Under the pieces are notes generated by a model. That model was not told the DNA's origin. It did no database searches and worked only from the letters and a program-made list of their open reading frames with translations. The position numbers and the translations under genes are program-made. A stretch of DNA of 64,000 nucleotides from DATAVK01 sp036267755 (GTDB taxonomy: Bacteria > Actinomycetota > Actinomycetes > JAFAQI01): contig DATAVK010000056.1 in the NCBI GenBank assembly GCA_036267755.1, positions 6,755 through 70,754 of the forward strand, in the 5' to 3' direction. Below, piece after piece: positions 25,470 to 35,198 of this stretch (positions within the stretch are counted from its first letter, which is position 1; every line of letters begins with the position of its first letter).

Positions 25470-27581
25470 ATGACCCCCTGGCCCGGCTCGGCGTACCCGC
25501 TTGGCGCCACCTATGACGGTTCGGGGACAAACTTCGCCCTGTTCAGCGAGTGCGCCGAGCAGATCGAGCTCTGCCTGTTCGACGACGACGGCATCGAGAC
25601 CCGGACCCGCCTGCGAGAGCGCGACGCGTTCGTCTGGCACGGCTATCTGCCCAACATCGGGCCTGGGCAACGCTATGGCTACCGGGTCTATGGACCCTAC
25701 GAACCCTCGCACGGCTGTCGCTGCAACCCGACGAAGCTGCTCCTGGACCCCTACGCCAAGGCGATCGAGGGTGCCGTCGACTGGGACGAGTCGTGCTTCT
25801 CCTACCAGTTCGATGACCACAAGAAGATCAACGAAAGCGACTCAGCGCCGCACATGCCGAAGTCGGTTGTCGTCAGCCCGTTCTTCGACTGGGACAACGA
25901 CCGCCACCCTCGCACGCCGTACAACGAGACGGTCATCTACGAGGCCCACGTCAAGGGTCTGACCATGACCCACCCTGGGATCCCGGAGGAGATCCGGGGC
26001 ACCTACGCGGCGCTCGCGCACCCCCTGATGATCGAGCACTTCCACAAGCTGGGTGTCAGCGCGATCGAGCTGATGCCGGTGCACCAGTTCATCCACGACT
26101 CGTTCCTCAGCGACCGCGGCCTGCACAACTACTGGGGCTACAACACGATCGGTTTCCTGGCACCGCACAACGACTACTCTTCGGCTGGGCAGCGCGGCCA
26201 GCAGGTCCAGGAGTTCAAGGCGATGGTGCGCACGCTGCACGAGGCCGGTCTCGAGGTCATCCTCGATGTCGTCTACAACCACACCGCAGAAGGCAACGAG
26301 CTCGGTCCGACACTGTCGTTCCGCGGCATCGACAACGCCTCTTACTACCGGCTCGTCGACGGCGACCCCGAGCACTACTACGACACGACCGGCACCGGGA
26401 ACACGCTGCTGATGCGGCACCCACACGTGCTGCAGCTGATCATGGACTCGCTGCGCTACTGGGTGCTCGACATGCACGTCGACGGGTTCCGGTTCGACCT
26501 GGCGTCGACACTCGCCCGGCAGTTCCACGAGGTCGACCGGCTCTCGGCGTTCTTCGACCTGGTCCAGCAGGATCCGGTCATCAGCCAGGTGAAGCTGATC
26601 GCGGAGCCGTGGGACGTCGGCGAGGGCGGTTACAACGTCGGCGGCTTCCCACCGCTGTGGACCGAGTGGAACGGCAAGTACCGCGACACCGTTCGCGACT
26701 ACTGGCGTGGCGAAGGTGCGTCGCTCGCGGAGTTCGCGTCACGCCTGACCGGCTCCTCGGACCTCTACGAGGACGACGGCCGACGGCCGTTCGCCTCGAT
26801 CAACTTCGTGACCGCCCACGACGGGTTCACGTTGCACGACCTGGTGTCCTACAACGAGAAACACAACGAGGCCAACGGCGAGGACAACAACGACGGCGAG
26901 AGCCACAACCGGTCATGGAACTGCGGGGTCGAGGGTGAGACGGACGACCTCGAGATCATCGCGCTGCGGGAGCAACAAAAACGCAACCTGCTGACCACCC
27001 TCTTGCTCTCGCAGGGTGTCCCGATGCTGCTGCACGGCGACGAGCTTGGCCGGACCCAGCACGGCAACAACAACGTCTACGCGCAGGACAACCCGATCTC
27101 CTGGGTCGACTGGGACCGGGCCCGTGAGTTTGAGGTGCTCACCGACTTTGTCGCCAAGCTGGTCGCGTTCCGCAAGGAACACACCGTGTTCCGGCGCCGG
27201 CGCTTCTTCAACGGTCGCCAGGTCCGCGGCTCGGACCTGCAGGACATCGGGTGGTTCCAGCCGAGCGGCGAGCCGATGACCGACGAGGACTGGGACTCCG
27301 GCGCCGCGAAGTCGCTGACGGTCTTCCTGAACGGCGACGGCATTCGCGAGCCCGACACCCGCGGTGAGCCAGTCAGTGACGACTCGTTCTTCTTGCTTTT
27401 CAACGGCTTCTACGAGCCGCTGGAGTTCACGCTCCCCGACTTAGACGCAGCCGAGCGCTGGAAGGTCGTGATCGACACCCACGCTCCGATGGTCGACCAA
27501 GCCGAGGAACGAGCGATGAAATCGGGCGAGGCGTTCGCCGTCGAGCCCCGATCGGTCCTCGTGCTGCAGAAGCTCTACTGA
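25470..27581 (+). CDS. glgX: Glycogen debranching enzyme GlgX
   Basis: A GH13 isoamylase-type enzyme of 703 aa that cuts alpha-1,6 branches of glycogen or limit dextrin. The N-terminal CBM48 segment (PGSAYPLGATYDGSGTNFAL) precedes the catalytic barrel. Conserved regions are DVVYNHTAEG, GFRFDLAS (nucleophile Asp), IAEPWD (acid/base Glu) and VTAHDGFT. It is first of three genes (glgX-treY-treZ) that convert glycogen to trehalose, with a 2-nt gap to treY. The ATG at 25470 fits MTPWPGSAYPLGA. Confidence 0.96.
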   Translation: MTPWPGSAYPLGATYDGSGTNFALFSECAEQIELCLFDDDGIETRTRLRERDAFVWHGYLPNIGPGQRYGYRVYGPYEPSHGCRCNPTKLLLDPYAKAIEGAVDWDESCFSYQFDDHKKINESDSAPHMPKSVVVSPFFDWDNDRHPRTPYNETVIYEAHVKGLTMTHPGIPEEIRGTYAALAHPLMIEHFHKLGVSAIELMPVHQFIHDSFLSDRGLHNYWGYNTIGFLAPHNDYSSAGQRGQQVQEFKAMVRTLHEAGLEVILDVVYNHTAEGNELGPTLSFRGIDNASYYRLVDGDPEHYYDTTGTGNTLLMRHPHVLQLIMDSLRYWVLDMHVDGFRFDLASTLARQFHEVDRLSAFFDLVQQDPVISQVKLIAEPWDVGEGGYNVGGFPPLWTEWNGKYRDTVRDYWRGEGASLAEFASRLTGSSDLYEDDGRRPFASINFVTAHDGFTLHDLVSYNEKHNEANGEDNNDGESHNRSWNCGVEGETDDLEIIALREQQKRNLLTTLLLSQGVPMLLHGDELGRTQHGNNNVYAQDNPISWVDWDRAREFEVLTDFVAKLVAFRKEHTVFRRRRFFNGRQVRGSDLQDIGWFQPSGEPMTDEDWDSGAAKSLTVFLNGDGIREPDTRGEPVSDDSFFLLFNGFYEPLEFTLPDLDAAERWKVVIDTHAPMVDQAEERAMKSGEAFAVEPRSVLVLQKLY

Positions 27582-27583
27582 CG

Positions 27584-29857
27584 GTGAGAGTTCCGACCAC
27601 GACCTACCGGCTGCAGCTGCGGGCCGACTTCGACTTCCGGGACGCCGCTGCTGTTGTGCCCTACCTGAGCGACCTCGGGGTGAGCCACGTCTACTGCTCC
27701 CCCGTGCTGCAGGCGGCACCCGGCTCCGCCCACGGGTACGACGTCGTCGACCACTCGCGGTTGTCGGAGGATCTCGGCGGCGACGCGGGATGGGCCGAGC
27801 TCGTCGCCGCGTGCGAGCAATACGGACTCGGGCTCGTCATCGACGTCGTCCCGAATCACATGGCGTGGCCGACACCCGAGCGGCTCAACCCGGTGCTGTG
27901 GGACGTGCTGCGCCACGGCCGGGCATCGCCGTACGCCGATTGGCTCGACGTCGACTGGGAGGCGCAAGGCGGCAAGATCCTGTTGCCGGTGCTGGGGAAA
28001 CCGCTCCGTGACGCGGTGGCAGACGGCGAGGTGGTCGTCGACCGCGTCGCCGAGCTGGTCCGCTACTACGACCACGAGTTCCCGATGGCGCAGGGCACGC
28101 TGACCCTCGACGAGCAGCACTACCGGCTGGCTCACTGGCGGACCGGCAACGACGAGCTGAACTACCGCCGGTTCTTCGACGTCACGACTCTGATGGGCGT
28201 CCGGGTCGAGCTGCCCGAGGTGTTCGAGGCGACCCACCGCAGCCTGCTGGATCTCCCCGGCCCGGTCGACGGCTGGCGGATCGACCACCCCGACGGCCTC
28301 GCGAACCCCGGTGGCTACCTCGACGACCTGGCCGCGGCCAGCCGCGACAAGTGGGTTGTGGTGGAGAAGATCCTCGGCGGCCAGGAATCGCTGCCCCGGT
28401 CGTGGAAGTGCGCCGGCACCACCGGGTACGACGCGCTGAACATGGTCACCGCCGTCTTGATCGACGCTCCCGAGGGCGGCCCCGACGACGACGGTGGTGA
28501 CGCACCACCATTCACCACGATCCCGGCTGCGAAACGGCTGGTCGTGCAGACGCTGCTCGGAAGTGAGGTTGACCGCGTCGTGCGGGAGCTGCTGGCCGAT
28601 CCCGACGCGGCCGGCGCCGACCTCAACGCGAGGAGTCTGCGTGAGGCCGTCGAGCTGTTCCTGGCCGAGATGCCGGTCTACCGGGCGTACCCCGAGGAGC
28701 CGGACGCCGCCCGCGCCGTCATCGAGCGAGCCCGCGAGCAGGCGCACTGGCTGACCAGGGGGCGAAGCGAGCTCCGTCGCGGCCGGGAGGTCGATTGGGT
28801 AGCCGCTCACGCGTTGGGGTCGGTGCGGCTGATGCAGACGGCCGGCCCGGTCATGGCGAAGGGCGTCGAGGACACGGCCTTCTACCGCGACGCGGAGATG
28901 CTGGCGCTCAAGGAGGTCGGCAGCGACCTCTACCGCATCTGGGAAGGCCTCGAGCCGGCGCCCTGGCACCGGTTCTGTGAACAGCTGGCGAGCGACTGGC
29001 CAGCGACGATGACAACGCTGTCGACCCACGACACCAAACGATCCGAGGACGTCCGCGCCAGGCTCGTCACGCTGCTTGAGTTACCGGAGGAGTGGCAGAC
29101 CGCTGTGGCGGAATGGCAACGGGCCATCGGGCTGATGAGCTCGCGTCCGCGGATCCGGTCGTTCATCTGGCAGAACCTGGTCGCCGCCTGGCCGATTTCG
29201 GAAGAACGACTTCAGGCCTACCTGGTGAAGGCCAACCGGGAAGCGAAGCTGGCGACCACATGGACGGAACCAAACGCCAGCTTCGAGGAATCCGTCCACC
29301 GCTACATCGAGCGCATCTACGCGAACGACGCCCTCATGAACGACATCAACAGGTTCGTGGCTGAGAACGTCCGCGCGCCCGGACTGTCCAACTCGTTGTC
29401 GCAGAAGCTGTTGCAGTTGACGATGCCCGGCGTCGCCGACATCTACCAGGGCTGCGAGCTCGAGAGCTACGCGCTGGTCGACCCCGACAACCGCCGGCCG
29501 GTGGACTACGACGAGCGCCGGCGCAAGCTGGCCAGCCTCGATGACCCGAAGCTGCTCGTCACCGCGACGGCCGCGAGGCTCCGCCGCGACCGGCCGGAGC
29601 TGGTCGGCGCGCCGTACACCCCGATCGAGGTGACCGGTGATGCGCACGAGCACGCGATCGCCTTCCGACGCGGTGAGGACATCGCCACCGTCGTCACCCG
29701 GCTCCCGGTCCGGCTGGCTCGGCGAGGCGGCTGGGGCGACACCCGTGTCGCGCTGCCCGGCGACGGCTGGCACGATCTGCTCACCGACCGCGACGTCATC
29801 GACGTGAGCCTTGCCACACTGCTCGACCGGCTGCCGGTCGCCTTGCTGGTGCGATGA
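27584..29857 (+). CDS. treY: Maltooligosyl trehalose synthase TreY
   Basis: TreY isomerises the reducing-end alpha-1,4 bond of maltodextrins to alpha-1,1, giving maltooligosyl trehalose. The 757-aa GH13 protein begins TTYRLQLRADFDF and has VVPNHMAWP, the catalytic Asp in GWRIDHPDGL, the Glu in VVEKILGGQE and the Asp in STHDTKRSEDVRAR. The GTG start is 2 nt after the glgX stop. TreZ, the next enzyme, follows 16 nt downstream. Confidence 0.96.
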   Translation: MRVPTTTYRLQLRADFDFRDAAAVVPYLSDLGVSHVYCSPVLQAAPGSAHGYDVVDHSRLSEDLGGDAGWAELVAACEQYGLGLVIDVVPNHMAWPTPERLNPVLWDVLRHGRASPYADWLDVDWEAQGGKILLPVLGKPLRDAVADGEVVVDRVAELVRYYDHEFPMAQGTLTLDEQHYRLAHWRTGNDELNYRRFFDVTTLMGVRVELPEVFEATHRSLLDLPGPVDGWRIDHPDGLANPGGYLDDLAAASRDKWVVVEKILGGQESLPRSWKCAGTTGYDALNMVTAVLIDAPEGGPDDDGGDAPPFTTIPAAKRLVVQTLLGSEVDRVVRELLADPDAAGADLNARSLREAVELFLAEMPVYRAYPEEPDAARAVIERAREQAHWLTRGRSELRRGREVDWVAAHALGSVRLMQTAGPVMAKGVEDTAFYRDAEMLALKEVGSDLYRIWEGLEPAPWHRFCEQLASDWPATMTTLSTHDTKRSEDVRARLVTLLELPEEWQTAVAEWQRAIGLMSSRPRIRSFIWQNLVAAWPISEERLQAYLVKANREAKLATTWTEPNASFEESVHRYIERIYANDALMNDINRFVAENVRAPGLSNSLSQKLLQLTMPGVADIYQGCELESYALVDPDNRRPVDYDERRRKLASLDDPKLLVTATAARLRRDRPELVGAPYTPIEVTGDAHEHAIAFRRGEDIATVVTRLPVRLARRGGWGDTRVALPGDGWHDLLTDRDVIDVSLATLLDRLPVALLVR

Positions 29858-29873
29858 CGGGTAGGCAGAGCAC

Positions 29874-31619
29874 GTGACGACCTTCCGGGTGTGGGCACCC
29901 GAGGCCACCCAGGTGGCGCTCTACGACGGCGAGAACGACCGCGACCTGACGGAGCGCCATGGCGGCTGGTGGCAGCTCGCCGCCTCCGACCTCAAGCACG
30001 GCGCCGACTACGCCTTCCGCGTCGACGGGGGTGAGCCCCGACCGGATCCCCGGTCGCTGTGGCAGCCTAACGGCGTCCACGCCGCCTCACGCGTCTACGA
30101 CCACGAGCGCTACGAGTGGCACGACGGCAGCTGGCGCGGAGTGCCGCTCGCCGGCAGCGTCCTCTACGAGCTGCACGTCGGCACCTTCACTGAGGAAGGC
30201 ACCCTGTCGGCTGCCCTGACCCGGCTCGACCATCTCGTCGAGCTCGGCGTGGACGCGGTCGAGTTGCTGCCGCTCGCGGCGTTCGACGGGCCGCGGGGCT
30301 GGGGGTACGACGGGGTCGCGCTCTACGCCGTGCACGAGCCCTATGGCGGCCCGGACGCACTCAAGGGTTTCGTCGACGCCTGCCACGACCGCGGCATCGG
30401 GGTCGTTCTCGATGTCGTCTACAACCACCTGGGGCCGAGCGGGAACTACCTGGCGGAGTTCGGCCCGTACTTCACCGACCGGCACACCACGCCGTGGGGA
30501 TCGGCGGTCAATCTCGACGCTCCGGGGTCGGATGAGGTCCGGGCATGGATCATCGACAACGCGATCGGCTGGCTGCGGGATTTCCACCTCGACGGCCTGC
30601 GGCTCGACGCGGTCCACGCCCTGGTCGACACCCGCGCGTTCCCGCTGCTCGAGGAGCTGGCTGAACGGGTCCACGAGCTCGCCGCGCAGGTCGGCAAGCC
30701 GCTGTTCCTGGTGGCGGAGAGCGACCTCAACGATCCGCGGACGGTGGCCGCGCCACCGGCCGGTCTCGGGCTGGACGCGCAGTGGAGCGACGACGTCCAC
30801 CACGCCCTGCACGCGACGCTGACCGGCGAACGGCAGGGCTACTACGAGGACTTCGGGTCGCTGGCCACGTTGTCGACGGCGCTGTCCTCGGCGTTCGTCC
30901 ACGCCGGCACCTGGTCGAGCTTTCGTGGCCGGACCCACGGTCGTGCCGTCGACCGGCGCAGCACGCCGGGCTCGCGCTTCGTCGCCTACCTGCAGGATCA
31001 CGACCAGATCGGGAACCGCGCCACGGGTGACCGGCTGTCGGCGATTCTCACGCCGGGCCTGTTGAAGGTCGGGGCCGCGCTGCTGTTGTGTGCGCCGTAC
31101 ACCCCGATGCTGTTCATGGGCGAGGAGTGGGCGGCCTCCACGCCGTGGCAGTACTTCACGTCGTTCCCGGACCCGAAGCTCGCGGCCGCGGTGCGGGAGG
31201 GTCGGCAGGCGGAGTTCGCCGCGCACGGCTGGGCCGCCGATGACATCCCAGATCCGCAGGACCCGCAGACCTTCGAGCGCTCGAAGCTCGACTGGGACGA
31301 GCTCGACGAGGACCCCCACGCCGGGCTGCTGGACTGGTACCACAAGCTGATCGCGCTGCGCCGAGAGCGGCCCGAGCTCACCCAGGACCGGCTCGACGAG
31401 GTGCGCTGCGGCTTCGACGAGGACGCCCGCTGGTTCGTGCTGTACCGGGGCCGGCTCGCCGTGGTGTGCAACCTGTCGGGTCAACGCCTCGAGGTGCCGG
31501 TCGAAGGCACCCCGACCTCGGTGATCCTGGCGTCCGAGACCGGGTTCGTGTACCGCGACCGAGTCGTCGAGCTCGATCCCGAGTCGACGGTGATCGTCGA
31601 GCTCGCCACCGGCGACTGA
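29874..31619 (+). CDS. treZ: Maltooligosyl trehalose trehalohydrolase TreZ
   Basis: TreZ releases free trehalose from the TreY product. The 581-aa GH13 enzyme has an N-terminal beta domain (FRVWAPEATQVAL), LDVVYNHLGPSGNYL, the nucleophile Asp in GLRLDAVHAL, the Glu in LVAESDLND and the Asp in LQDHDQIGNRA. The GTG at 29874 is the start. The run implies trehalose made from glycogen, as an osmolyte or storage sugar. Confidence 0.96.
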   Translation: MTTFRVWAPEATQVALYDGENDRDLTERHGGWWQLAASDLKHGADYAFRVDGGEPRPDPRSLWQPNGVHAASRVYDHERYEWHDGSWRGVPLAGSVLYELHVGTFTEEGTLSAALTRLDHLVELGVDAVELLPLAAFDGPRGWGYDGVALYAVHEPYGGPDALKGFVDACHDRGIGVVLDVVYNHLGPSGNYLAEFGPYFTDRHTTPWGSAVNLDAPGSDEVRAWIIDNAIGWLRDFHLDGLRLDAVHALVDTRAFPLLEELAERVHELAAQVGKPLFLVAESDLNDPRTVAAPPAGLGLDAQWSDDVHHALHATLTGERQGYYEDFGSLATLSTALSSAFVHAGTWSSFRGRTHGRAVDRRSTPGSRFVAYLQDHDQIGNRATGDRLSAILTPGLLKVGAALLLCAPYTPMLFMGEEWAASTPWQYFTSFPDPKLAAAVREGRQAEFAAHGWAADDIPDPQDPQTFERSKLDWDELDEDPHAGLLDWYHKLIALRRERPELTQDRLDEVRCGFDEDARWFVLYRGRLAVVCNLSGQRLEVPVEGTPTSVILASETGFVYRDRVVELDPESTVIVELATGD

Positions 31620-31733
31620 GCCCACAGGCCGGCGTCACGTCGGCGCCGTCCACAGCTTGCGCTCGTGACGACTTCACCGCCACGCCAGGCGCCAGGCTCG
31701 CCCGGTCAGCTCCCACCGACCGGAGGTCCGCCC

Positions 31734-32957
31734 GTGCACCACCGCATCCGACCCCTGCTTGGCTGCGCCGTGATCCTCGCCGCGCTCGCCACTGGCCAGC
31801 TCGACCCGATGGCCGCCCACGGCCACCCCGGGACCGCCACATCGGGGGCGGTGGACAAGGCCGCCGCGAAGAAGACCAAGGACGTCACTGTGTGCAAGCG
31901 AGCCCACGGTGCCCGCAACCACTGCTTCGCGATCCGGGTGGACCACACCGTTAAGGGTCGGGTGCGGCACGAGACGTCGCCGGTCGGCTACGGTCCCCCG
32001 GCCATCCAGCAGGCCTACGAGCTTCCTTCAGCCAGCCGAGGCAGCGGCGAGACGGTGGCGATCGTGGACGCCTACGACGATCCGAACGCCGCCCACGACC
32101 TGGCTGTCTACCGCTCCCAGTACGGCCTGACGACCTGCACCACGTCCAACGGCTGCTTCCGTAAGGTCGGCCAGGCTGGCGGCACCAGCTATCCGGCGGC
32201 CGACGGCGGCTGGGCGCAGGAGATCTCGCTGGACCTGGACATGGTCAGCGCGACCTGCCCGCGGTGCCACGTGCTGCTGGTCGAAGCCGACTCGGCGTCG
32301 ATGGCCAACCTCGGCGCCGCCGAGGACACCGCGGTGAAGCTCGGAGCTGACGTCGTGAGCAACTCCTTCGGCGGCCCCGACGCCGGCGACTCCAGCTACG
32401 GCCGCTACTTCCACCACTCCGGTGTCGCGATCACGGCATCAGCCGGGGACGCCGGATACGGCGCGTCGTACCCCGCCTCCTCGAAATGGGTCACCGCGGT
32501 CGGTGGTACGTCGTTGAAGCGCTCCAGCGCGGCCCGCGGGTTCACCGAGACAGCGTGGAGCGACGGCGGCAGCGGCTGCTCGACCGAGAACACAGCGTCG
32601 TGGCAGAAGCGGACGCTGACCGGCTGCTCCGGTCGCGCCGAGGCCGACGTGGCAGCCGTCGCCGATCCCGCGACGGGAGTGGCTGTCTACGACAGCGACA
32701 GCTACCAGGGCACCAGCGGCTGGCTCACCTTCGGCGGCACCAGCGCCTCGTCCCCGATCATCGCGGCGGTCTACGCCCTCGCCGGCAACACCGGATCTGT
32801 CACCGACGCCGCCGGACTGTGGTCCCACCACGCCGCGCTGCACGACGTGACCCGCGGGAGCAACGGGTCGTGCCCGACCACCCGCTGGTGCGTTGCGCGC
32901 AGCGGCTGGGACGGACCGACCGGCTGGGGCACCCCCGACGGCACGGCGGCGTTCTGA
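31734..32957 (+). CDS. Secreted sedolisin-type (S53) serine-carboxyl protease
   Basis: A 407-aa exported peptidase. GGAGGT at 31722-31727 strongly supports the GTG at 31734, which gives a clean signal peptide (about 1-29); an in-frame start at 31665 is less likely. The sedolisin catalytic residues are visible: Glu163 and Asp167 in WAQEISLDLDM, the oxyanion Asp239 in SAGDAG and Ser337 in FGGTSASSP. The long activation pro-domain of kumamolisin-type enzymes is missing: only about 70 residues precede the catalytic domain. Paired cysteines suggest disulfides. Confidence 0.9.
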   Translation: MHHRIRPLLGCAVILAALATGQLDPMAAHGHPGTATSGAVDKAAAKKTKDVTVCKRAHGARNHCFAIRVDHTVKGRVRHETSPVGYGPPAIQQAYELPSASRGSGETVAIVDAYDDPNAAHDLAVYRSQYGLTTCTTSNGCFRKVGQAGGTSYPAADGGWAQEISLDLDMVSATCPRCHVLLVEADSASMANLGAAEDTAVKLGADVVSNSFGGPDAGDSSYGRYFHHSGVAITASAGDAGYGASYPASSKWVTAVGGTSLKRSSAARGFTETAWSDGGSGCSTENTASWQKRTLTGCSGRAEADVAAVADPATGVAVYDSDSYQGTSGWLTFGGTSASSPIIAAVYALAGNTGSVTDAAGLWSHHAALHDVTRGSNGSCPTTRWCVARSGWDGPTGWGTPDGTAAF

Positions 32958-32972
32958 CCGGCCGCATGGGGC

Positions 32973-33206
32973 TCAGCCGGCGGGTCGGGCCTCCTGGCCC
33001 CTCAGCCACCGCTCGATGCCGGCCCGGTCCAACGTGAGATAGAACGCCAGCTCGTGAGCACGATGCCGACGGGACCACGGCAGCCTGGCCTCATCGACGT
33101 ACGCCAACAGCCGGCGCTGCTCGGCGCGTCCCAGCCGGTCCCACTTCCCCCACGCCCCTCGATGGTGGGAGATCACGTCACTCAACAGTGCCTCAGTACC
33201 CGACAT
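32973..33206 (-). CDS. Small hypothetical protein
   Basis: A 77-aa helical protein rich in Arg and Leu, with WGKWDRLGRAEQRRLLAYVD and a C-terminal RHRAHELAFYL. The middle faintly resembles the helical end of YdeI-type proteins; I do not recognise a family. It converges on the sedolisin gene 15 nt away and starts at the ATG at 33206. No regulatory feature is seen in the 129 nt between it and the ligase gene end. Confidence 0.55.
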   Translation of the reverse strand: MSGTEALLSDVISHHRGAWGKWDRLGRAEQRRLLAYVDEARLPWSRRHRAHELAFYLTLDRAGIERWLRGQEARPAG

Positions 33207-33335
33207 GGCGGCCCCCCAGCCGATCGACTCAACCAGGGTCGATTCGATCAGCCAGGCGACCGTTCGACAAGACCGTCGACATCACAACTACGGGTGAATC
33301 TGATGACCGAACCGCCGCGCAATGGACAAACCCCC

Positions 33336-34409
33336 TCAGCGCAAGCCCGGCACGATGTCGCCGAGCTCGAAGGTGACCGGCCGTTCCAGCTGCTCGTAGG
33401 TGCAGGACCGCGGCGCCCGGTCCGGGCGCCAGCGGGAGAACTGCGCGGTGTGCCGGAACCGCGCCCCTTCCATATGGTCGTAACGGACCTCGACGACCAG
33501 CTCCGGCCGCAACGGCACGAACGACAGGTCCTTGCCGGCGTTCCAGCGCGACGTCTCACCCGACCGCGGGTTGCGCGCGGTGTCGCTGGGCGCCGCCCAG
33601 TTCCACGGATGCTCCTCGAACGTCGTGACCAGCGGCTGCAACTCGGCGAACAGCTCACGCCGACGGGCCATCGGGAACGCACCGATCACGCCGACGGACG
33701 CGAGCGATCCGTCCTCGGTATAGAGCCCGAGGAGCAAGGACCCCACCGCGTCCGGGCCGGACTTGTGCACCCGGTAGCCCGCGACAACACAGTCCGCGGT
33801 GCGCTCGTGCTTGATCTTGAACATCACTCGCTTGTCCGGCTGGTAGGTCCCGTCCAGAGGTTTGGCGACGACCCCATCGAGCCCGGCCCCCTCGAACTCC
33901 GCGAACCACCGCAGTGCGGTGTCCCGATCCGTGGTCGCCGGCGTGATGTGAACCGGCGGGTGCGACGACGCCAGCGCCTGCTCGAGCCGAGCCCGGCGGT
34001 CCTCGAACCGCTCACCCGTGAGGTTCTCGTCACCGATCGCGAGCAGGTCGAAGGCGATGAACGCCGCCGGGGTCTGCTGGGCAAGCAGGTTCACCCGGGA
34101 CACGGCGGGGTGGATCCGCTGCTGCAGCGCCTCGAAGTCCAGCCCGGCGTCCGTGGCGATGACGATCTCCCCGTCCACCACGCAGCGTTCGGGGAGCTCG
34201 GCGTGGAACGCCTCGACCAGCTCGGGGAAGTAGCGCGTCATCGGCTTCTCGTTGCGGCTGCCGATCTCGACCTCGTCGCCGTCCCGGAAGATCACCGACC
34301 GGAAGCCGTCCCACTTCGGCTCGTAGGACCCGGTCGGCGGGATCTCCGGCACCGACTTCGCCAGCATCGGAGCGACGGGAGGCATCACGGGAAGCTTCAT
34401 GTCGGTCAT
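33336..34409 (-). CDS. ligC: ATP-dependent DNA ligase (LigC type)
   Basis: A 357-aa two-domain ATP-dependent ligase. The adenylated lysine is Lys32 in EPKWDGFRS (motif I), with VVDGEIVIA (motif III), GVVAKPLDGTY (motif IV) and MFKIKHERTADCV (motif V), then an OB-fold. The N-terminus MKLPVMPPVAPMLAKSV is like mycobacterial LigC, a back-up ligase for NHEJ and excision repair. The start is at 34409 (MTD) or 34400 (MKL). A stand-alone LigD polymerase domain lies 3 kb away; no Ku gene is in the window. Confidence 0.92.
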   Translation of the reverse strand: MTDMKLPVMPPVAPMLAKSVPEIPPTGSYEPKWDGFRSVIFRDGDEVEIGSRNEKPMTRYFPELVEAFHAELPERCVVDGEIVIATDAGLDFEALQQRIHPAVSRVNLLAQQTPAAFIAFDLLAIGDENLTGERFEDRRARLEQALASSHPPVHITPATTDRDTALRWFAEFEGAGLDGVVAKPLDGTYQPDKRVMFKIKHERTADCVVAGYRVHKSGPDAVGSLLLGLYTEDGSLASVGVIGAFPMARRRELFAELQPLVTTFEEHPWNWAAPSDTARNPRSGETSRWNAGKDLSFVPLRPELVVEVRYDHMEGARFRHTAQFSRWRPDRAPRSCTYEQLERPVTFELGDIVPGLR

Positions 34410-34474
34410 TCTGGCCGAAGCCACATCGCCGAACCCGGCCAGGTTTCAGGCGGTCTTCAGGTTGAAGAGTTTTT

Positions 34475-34584
34475 CTGAGGTCTGCAGGGCGCGCTCGCCG
34501 GAGTAGCTACCGATCCGGCTCGTCCCACCTCACCCCCCGGGGGCGGGACCCGGCGAGCGTGTCCTTGCCCGTGGCAGACCTCAG
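34475..34584. repeat. Long structured inverted repeat upstream of ligC
   Basis: An 11-bp outer stem (34475-34485 with 34574-34584, TGAGGTCTGC arms) encloses a perfect 10-bp second stem (34492-34501 with 34550-34559, CGCTCGCCGG). Inside that is GTCCC/GGGAC (34522-34526 with 34545-34549). The right arm includes the stop codon of the 34581 gene. It could be a terminator of that gene, a structured ligC leader or a MITE-like relic; no flanking target duplication is seen. Confidence 0.6.
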
Positions 34585-34901
34585 TCGGCCGCGCCGCCGA
34601 GGTTGAGGACGCGGACGATGAGGCGCCCCACCAGCAGGTACACGATGGCGGCGATCCCGTAGTTGACCAGGACTCGCAGCCGGGGTGACTTCGGCGTGAA
34701 CAGGTCCTTGAATACCCAGGCGAGCGGTCGGGCGATGTCCTTCACATCCCGCACGATCACGTTGTGCGGGTTGGCCTTGAAAACGACCAGCACGATGTAC
34801 AGCACCAGGATCGCGGCCGCCACGACGCTGGCCAGCCCGACCAGGGTCGCGAGCAGACCGAGCAGCTTGGCCGGCGCTCGACGCAACGACATCGACGACA
34901 T
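34581..34901 (-). CDS. Small two-helix membrane protein
   Basis: A 106-aa protein with membrane helices at about 12-40 and 77-98, and a basic loop (KDLFTPKSPRLRVLVNYG). AAGGTGATC lies 3 nt before the ATG at 34901 and is nearly complementary to the 16S 3' end, so I prefer this start over the GTG at 34925. No family recognised. It lies 33 nt downstream of the next small gene and may be its operon partner. Confidence 0.65.
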   Translation of the reverse strand: MSSMSLRRAPAKLLGLLATLVGLASVVAAAILVLYIVLVVFKANPHNVIVRDVKDIARPLAWVFKDLFTPKSPRLRVLVNYGIAAIVYLLVGRLIVRVLNLGGAAD

Positions 34902-34934
34902 TTGGATCACCTTAGAGGTCGTCACTCTCCGTGA

Positions 34935-35198
34935 TCAGGCGAGCCAGCGCCCGAGCAGCGCGAGCGCGTCCGGCGGGCTCATCCCGGCGCCTTCGGCGTA
35001 CCCAGTGAGCAGTACGCCGGTGAGTTGCACCAGACCATCGAGGGCGACCCGGTCGCCCGGGCCGCCCGCCGCGGAGAGCGCGTCGAGACGCTCCTCGAGC
35101 AACGAAAAGTCCTGGTCGTCAGCGGCGTACCATGCGGTGAGCAGCTCCAGCGCGAGTCGCATCGACGGTTTCGCCTCGTCAGGGATCGCACTCGCCAT
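34935..35198 (-). CDS. Small hypothetical helical protein
   Basis: An 87-aa protein from the ATG at 35198 (MASAIPDEAKPSMRLALELL), with acidic helices. It ends PPDALALLGRWLA. No domain recognised and no membrane segment. It is divergent from the 35384 membrane-protein gene, the 185 nt between them being an unassigned promoter region. Confidence 0.6.
   Translation of the reverse strand: MASAIPDEAKPSMRLALELLTAWYAADDQDFSLLEERLDALSAAGGPGDRVALDGLVQLTGVLLTGYAEGAGMSPPDALALLGRWLA

Noticed and set aside
31665..31733. Earlier in-frame start for the sedolisin
   Set aside because: The GTG at 31734 has GGAGGT six bases upstream and gives a proper signal peptide; the earlier start would put Pro/Gly-rich sequence before it.
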